From assembly GCA_002729415.1 (NCBI GenBank), contig PBXZ01000005.1, forward strand, positions 65,442 through 129,441: DNA of 64,000 nt, written 5' to 3'. The position numbers and the translations under genes were made by a program. Source of the DNA: UBA9662 sp002729415 (GTDB taxonomy: Bacteria; Poribacteria; WGA-4E; UBA9662). Positions 60,567 to 64,000 of this stretch are shown here, piece by piece. The notes below the pieces were generated by a model. The model had not been told where the DNA came from and searched no databases. It worked only from the letters and a program-made list of their open reading frames with translations. Within the stretch, counting starts at the first letter, position 1, and each line of letters begins with the position of its first letter.

Positions 60567-60607
60567 GTATCTCGAAGGTCCCCTGACGTTTGAATCGGTA
60601 TGCACAT
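60563..60607 (-). CDS. Possible 14-codon leader peptide coupled to the DUF6754 operon
   Basis: ATG 60607 reads MCIPIQTSGDLRDT and stops with TGA overlapping the ATG of the operon's first gene (ATGA at 60566-60563). GGAGG stands 11 bases upstream, better placed for this mini-ORF than for the main gene. A longer main-gene start at GTG 60605 would use the same site and remove the need for the leader. Confidence 0.3.
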   Translation of the reverse strand: MCIPIQTSGDLRDT

Positions 60608-60627
60608 ATTAATTTAATCCTCCATCA

Positions 60628-60633
60628 ATTATA
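60628..60633 (-). promoter_or_regulatory. Perfect -10 box candidate for the DUF6754 operon
   Basis: TATAAT on minus at 60633-60628, about 20 bases before the GGAGG site and 67 before the first start codon. A -35 is weak (TAGAAA at 17 bases). Lies in the 151-base gap after the GHMP kinase gene. Confidence 0.35.
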
Positions 60634-60758
60634 CACTGAATGGAATAAAATTTCTATCTAGTTGAACCAATGTACGTCGAATATAAAAATGCTGGCAGAT
60701 AGCTGGTTTTTCTAACATTATCTGGGGTTGACTTATTTATCGGTATAGTTAAAGTGAA

Positions 60759-62324
60759 CTATCCTGATTTAGGGATTTCGAATATGCTGGCGCCCGCTAC
60801 TGGTCTGCAAATTTCAATAAAAGGCTGTATTCCTTTTGGTTTGTAATATTGATATTCGAGTAGGTCTACAAGTTCGTCAACATCATCCAATTGAATGAGG
60901 ATTGAGATACATCCTCCAAGTCCCGCGCCGATCAGCCCTGCCCCATGAACCCCAGGATTTTGACGTGCTAAATCAACGAGCGAATCAAGTTCTGGACAGC
61001 TTGCGGCGTATCCACCTGGCTGTTTATAGATTTGGGCGTTTTCATGGTTCTTGTCTTTTGCTAAAAGTGATGAGCATTGGTCGAGATACACATTACTGAT
61101 ATCATGTTCGAACCGTTCTGTTCCATTGTTGGATACACGATCTCCTTCGTGGGAAAGATTAATCAACTCACCGAAACGGCGGATGTTACCCAACCTCAAA
61201 AATTTCACCGCCTTCCTGCTTCGCTCACATTCAGCTATGCCATAGAGACAAACACCCCGAATCCGGTATCCTTCGTTTTCTGGGTAGTGGCTTTGGTATA
61301 GGGTTTCTAGCATGTGCCCTTGGTGAGGGAGTAGATCAGAAATTTGAGCTCGCGACACTCGAATTGGCAATGTTTTAAGCATTTGGTACAGATCTAGAGT
61401 GGGTATTCCTAAAAAACTTGGATGCAGGTCTCTAAAGAGTTCAACGGGGCCAAAAATCTGAGGATAATTTGTCTTAAGGATTTGAAGCCCGATTTTGTAT
61501 CCGGCCACACGTTCATTGTATGTGTTCTGAGCAGATGAAGACTTTTTTGCTTCAATGCCGCAATGGCAGATAACGATTCGGTAGTCGGAAGGAAACGGTG
61601 CGTGCGAAACATTAATGGGCAAAAGTTCAATATGTGATATTTGCCCTTCACGTCCTAAAATTATGGCGGCATGATCTCCAATTCCGCCACGTACCCCAAT
61701 ATACCATTCCGATCTACCCAACATATCAATGAGTACATTGGGGGCATACGAAAGATCATTAATGGCTATTATGGCGTAAGCGGCTGCTACGACTAATGAA
61801 GAAGATGAGGACAGTCCAGCAGCAACTGGCAGGTCACTATCAATTAGTACATTCATACCACTAAAGTTTTGACAATAGGATCCATCCAGTTGGCGTTGAT
61901 CTTCCTGAAGCATTAGGATGACTGCCTTTACGTAATCGGACCAATCGACTGGAGTCCCTGCTTCTTGTCGTTCGGTGCTGACTTCTTGTGTCCAAGTTGA
62001 CCAATCAATTGGTTCTTTGGGTAAAATATCCGAAATTCGGAAGGATCTCTTTTCGAATTTTGGGTTCATGTTTTTTAGGATGATTTTATCATCAGATCTA
62101 GGTTGCGCAATCACTCGTGTTTCACTGATTGCTATTGGATTAACAGCTCCTCCTTGATGGTCAATGTGCATGCCAATCAGGTTAACGCGACCAGGTGCTT
62201 TCGCAATAACGGTTTCTGATTGGTTGCCGAAAACGGTTTCAAAGTGATCAATTAATTTGACATAGCCAGCTTGTTTACGTGTGTTGAAGAACTGTCTCCA
62301 TTTTTCAAGTGGATGTTGTTTCAA
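60759..62324 (-). CDS. Galactokinase-like GHMP kinase with altered substrate motif
   Basis: 521 residues from TTG 62324 (AGAGG 6 bases upstream). AKAPGRVNLIGMHIDHQGG is the galactokinase signature, but the Glu of GEHTDYNGG is Met, Tyr is His and Asn is Gln. PVAAGLSSSSSLVVAAAYA is the ATP-binding GHMP motif, GIGDHAAIILGREG holds the catalytic Asp (Gln of MDQ is His), and HGAGLIGAGLGGCISI is the last motif. The length exceeds the ~385 of E. coli GalK. It should phosphorylate a sugar at C1, but the changed contacts argue against galactose. No galT or galE adjacent. The N-free block here runs 60,507-62,565. Confidence 0.88.
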   Translation of the reverse strand: MKQHPLEKWRQFFNTRKQAGYVKLIDHFETVFGNQSETVIAKAPGRVNLIGMHIDHQGGAVNPIAISETRVIAQPRSDDKIILKNMNPKFEKRSFRISDILPKEPIDWSTWTQEVSTERQEAGTPVDWSDYVKAVILMLQEDQRQLDGSYCQNFSGMNVLIDSDLPVAAGLSSSSSLVVAAAYAIIAINDLSYAPNVLIDMLGRSEWYIGVRGGIGDHAAIILGREGQISHIELLPINVSHAPFPSDYRIVICHCGIEAKKSSSAQNTYNERVAGYKIGLQILKTNYPQIFGPVELFRDLHPSFLGIPTLDLYQMLKTLPIRVSRAQISDLLPHQGHMLETLYQSHYPENEGYRIRGVCLYGIAECERSRKAVKFLRLGNIRRFGELINLSHEGDRVSNNGTERFEHDISNVYLDQCSSLLAKDKNHENAQIYKQPGGYAASCPELDSLVDLARQNPGVHGAGLIGAGLGGCISILIQLDDVDELVDLLEYQYYKPKGIQPFIEICRPVAGASIFEIPKSG

Positions 62325-62443
62325 ATGTTGCCTCTTTCAAGGAGTGGTAATGATGTTAACGCATTTTATCCAAAGATAATTTCGCTAATGCTCTGTTGGT
62401 TATTGCCATAGATTTATCAAAGTCACAGGTACTAAGGCATGAA

Positions 62444-63781
62444 TTATAATGTGGTATTCAGTTTGTGCTTTTCCAACTGCTGATTAAGCCGGTTTAGGTG
62501 GTCTTGATATTTCGGATTGAGTGATAAATCGTTCAATTCATTAGGATCAGTTTCCGTGTCAAATANCAAGTAGTCTTTCTGCCAATTATTGATNAGTTTA
62601 TAACGACCATCNTAAACCATCCTCCACTTTTTTAAGCCTGAAAATACATAATNNCGNTGAACATTAGTTTGTGNTTCCAATAANGNTTTCAAAGAGCGGC
62701 TATCCATCTCNNNTGGGATTTTNAAATTGGCGTATTCCAGAAAAGTAGCGGTTAAATCAAGAATGGTGGTNGGTAAAGTTGAGACAATTTGTTGCTCGAC
62801 TTTTGGTCCTGATACAACCANTGGNACGCTTACAGATGGNTGGTAAGGATCTCCTTTTCCCCATCGACCATGGTCACCAAGCATTTCACCATGNTCGCTG
62901 CTAAATACAATCAGTGTGTTAGATANATCGCCGCGTTTCTCAAGTACTTCTAAATATAATCCGATCCAGCGATCAATGTTCTCAATCATAGCAGCATAGT
63001 TTCTCCGAATAGCTTGATGAGTTTCAGCNGGGAGCTTATCATCATCAGGCAGTGGNAAAACCTCATNTTGGTATAGTTCAGCCATACTTTGGGTAATGTC
63101 CATAGGCGCATGTGGGCCTGTGAAGTTGACCTGAAGAAACCATGATTCACCAACTGGAACTGAATTGATAAGGTTCAAACCNTTTTGACCAATCCAGTTA
63201 TCGCAATAGGATNCATCGGGCAGNNGGGTGGGGAAAGTTGCTCCTTTTNTACTTCGTCGTAAGTCAAAGTCTTGTATATGCTTTTCTCTTAGACCNTGTT
63301 CCTCAAGGTGCTGCATGTAGGGACCNTGNGGTTTGTTTTTACCACTGTTTACACCATCCATTTTGCCTTCATTGTTGATGCCATTTGAAAAGCCCCATTC
63401 GTTCAGGAATCTTTTGCCATCTAGCCCCCATGCTGGTTGACCTGAAGTGCAGGAGCCTTTATTAAGATCAAATTTTCCGCAACCTAGGACATGGTAACCT
63501 GACTCACGAAGTTGACGATAAAAAGTATATTCATTCAGTGGATAGTCATCTTGGTTGTCTTTTACAGGACAATGATCATATTCCTTCCCCGATGCCAAGC
63601 TGGCACGACTGGGAGCACATAGAGGAGATGCACAGATAGTTTTAGTGAAAGTCATACCTGATTGTTGGAGTTGATCCAAATATGGGGTTCGTATGGGTAG
63701 ATCTTGGTTATTGCTTGTCCAGTCGAAACGAAGTTGATCGGGAAATAGAAAGAGGATATTTTGTCGGTTTTTGTTGACCAT
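62444..63781 (-). CDS. Sulfatase, formylglycine type
   Basis: 445 residues. NILFLFPDQLRFDW has the metal-binding Asp, and SPLCAPSRASLASG holds Cys55 in the canonical CxPSR motif, so the enzyme should be matured to formylglycine. GCGKFDLN, FTGPHAPMDI and VFSSDHGEMLGDHGRWGKGD supply further metal and active-site motifs. No signal peptide, so it may be cytoplasmic or exported by another route. Substrate unknown, probably a sulfated glycan piece. It lies 119 bases upstream of the GHMP kinase gene on the same strand. Region 63,782-64,000 beyond it holds no recognised gene. Confidence 0.93.
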   Translation of the reverse strand: MVNKNRQNILFLFPDQLRFDWTSNNQDLPIRTPYLDQLQQSGMTFTKTICASPLCAPSRASLASGKEYDHCPVKDNQDDYPLNEYTFYRQLRESGYHVLGCGKFDLNKGSCTSGQPAWGLDGKRFLNEWGFSNGINNEGKMDGVNSGKNKXXGPYMQHLEEXGLREKHIQDFDLRRSXKGATFPTXLPDXSYCDNWIGQXGLNLINSVPVGESWFLQVNFTGPHAPMDITQSMAELYQXEVXPLPDDDKLXAETHQAIRRNYAAMIENIDRWIGLYLEVLEKRGDXSNTLIVFSSXHGEMLGDHGRWGKGDPYXPSVSXPXVVSGPKVEQQIVSTLXTTILDLTATFLEYANXKIPXEMDSRSLKXLLEXQTNVXXXYVFSGLKKWRMVXDGRYKXINNWQKDYLXFDTETDPNELNDLSLNPKYQDHLNRLNQQLEKHKLNTTL

Positions 63782-64000
63782 TTTGTTGCCGCCTACGAAT
63801 TATAATGGTAGTGTTCAAATCGCCACAGTGTTAAAGGGATATTAGCTTGGCGTTGTTTATGGCCGGAACTGTGAGTTTCCATAATTTTCGAATGCTTACT
63901 TATGACTGTGAAATTCGATTTTGAAAAACTAGGTGTTCAGCCAATTCTTGTTAGTTAGTCTGATTCTAAAGCAAATTATATCCTTTTAGTTGGAATCATA

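Overview
The window looks like a chromosomal piece of an uncultured bacterium, most likely from Candidatus Poribacteria or a close relative. The best clue is the C-terminal domain of the WD40 protein at 5.1-8.1 kb (NYPNPFNPETWIPFELA, then an AxYWDGKN-like core, then SATRKMIVLK), a sorting-type domain that I associate with this lineage. Sulfatases, a phytanoyl-CoA dioxygenase family protein, a Gfo/Idh oxidoreductase, a DUF6785-like membrane protein and many TPR/WD40 proteins fit. The sequence is AT-rich and carries many single N bases. In coding regions I checked, these sit mostly at third codon positions and in sharply bounded blocks, so they look like masked strain differences rather than random failures.

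Layout. 0-4.9 kb (minus): a cut-off SLC13/NhaD-like transporter, two tandem universal stress proteins, a pseudopilin-like protein and a membrane-anchored peptidase-MA/TPR protein. 5.1-12.4 kb (plus): a secreted WD40/cohesin-like/dockerin-like protein, two paralogous membrane-anchored alpha/alpha-toroid proteins (the second frameshifted), a small membrane protein and a DprA-like protein. 12.5-20.97 kb (plus): an Ig-like lipoprotein with promoter and terminator, a TPR lipoprotein (frameshifted), then an ECF sigma factor, its zinc-finger anti-sigma factor and a 1,540-residue TPR protein, closed by a strong terminator. 21.0-24.7 kb: a Rph/PEP-synthase-like phosphotransferase, a small membrane protein and a methyltransferase. 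24.7-29.9 kb: serine hydrolase, NAD(P)HX repair enzyme, Crp/Fnr regulator, a Cys/Met-metabolism PLP enzyme and a fluoride channel. 29.9-36.1 kb (minus): a secreted repeat protein, a YjhG/YagF-type xylonate dehydratase, a TPR membrane protein and an M23 peptidase.

36.6-46.6 kb: a Gfo/Idh oxidoreductase, a fused metallo-beta-lactamase/cyclic-nucleotide-binding protein, argG, an HNH endonuclease, a lipoprotein, then the conserved rnpA-yidD-yidC-mnmE block with overlapping genes. 46.7-54.5 kb: phosphonoacetaldehyde hydrolase, a DUF5690-like permease and a sulfatase-superfamily hydrolase on plus, facing a translationally coupled ThiO-like oxidase, DUF6785-like membrane protein and PhyH dioxygenase on minus. 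Together these suggest uptake and breakdown of a phosphonate or an amine-bearing ester, but that is inference. 54.6-57.0 kb: a CBM9-like protein, a VOC protein and a lipoprotein. 57.2-60.6 kb (minus): a four-gene membrane-protein operon with FN3/DUF6754-like features and no known function, the best candidate here for an undescribed system. 60.8-63.8 kb (minus): a galactokinase-like GHMP kinase with an altered sugar-binding motif and a sulfatase.

I saw no rRNA, tRNA, CRISPR array, transposase or phage gene. Three genes need a one-base correction to read through (near 10,540, 14,516 and 60,397).
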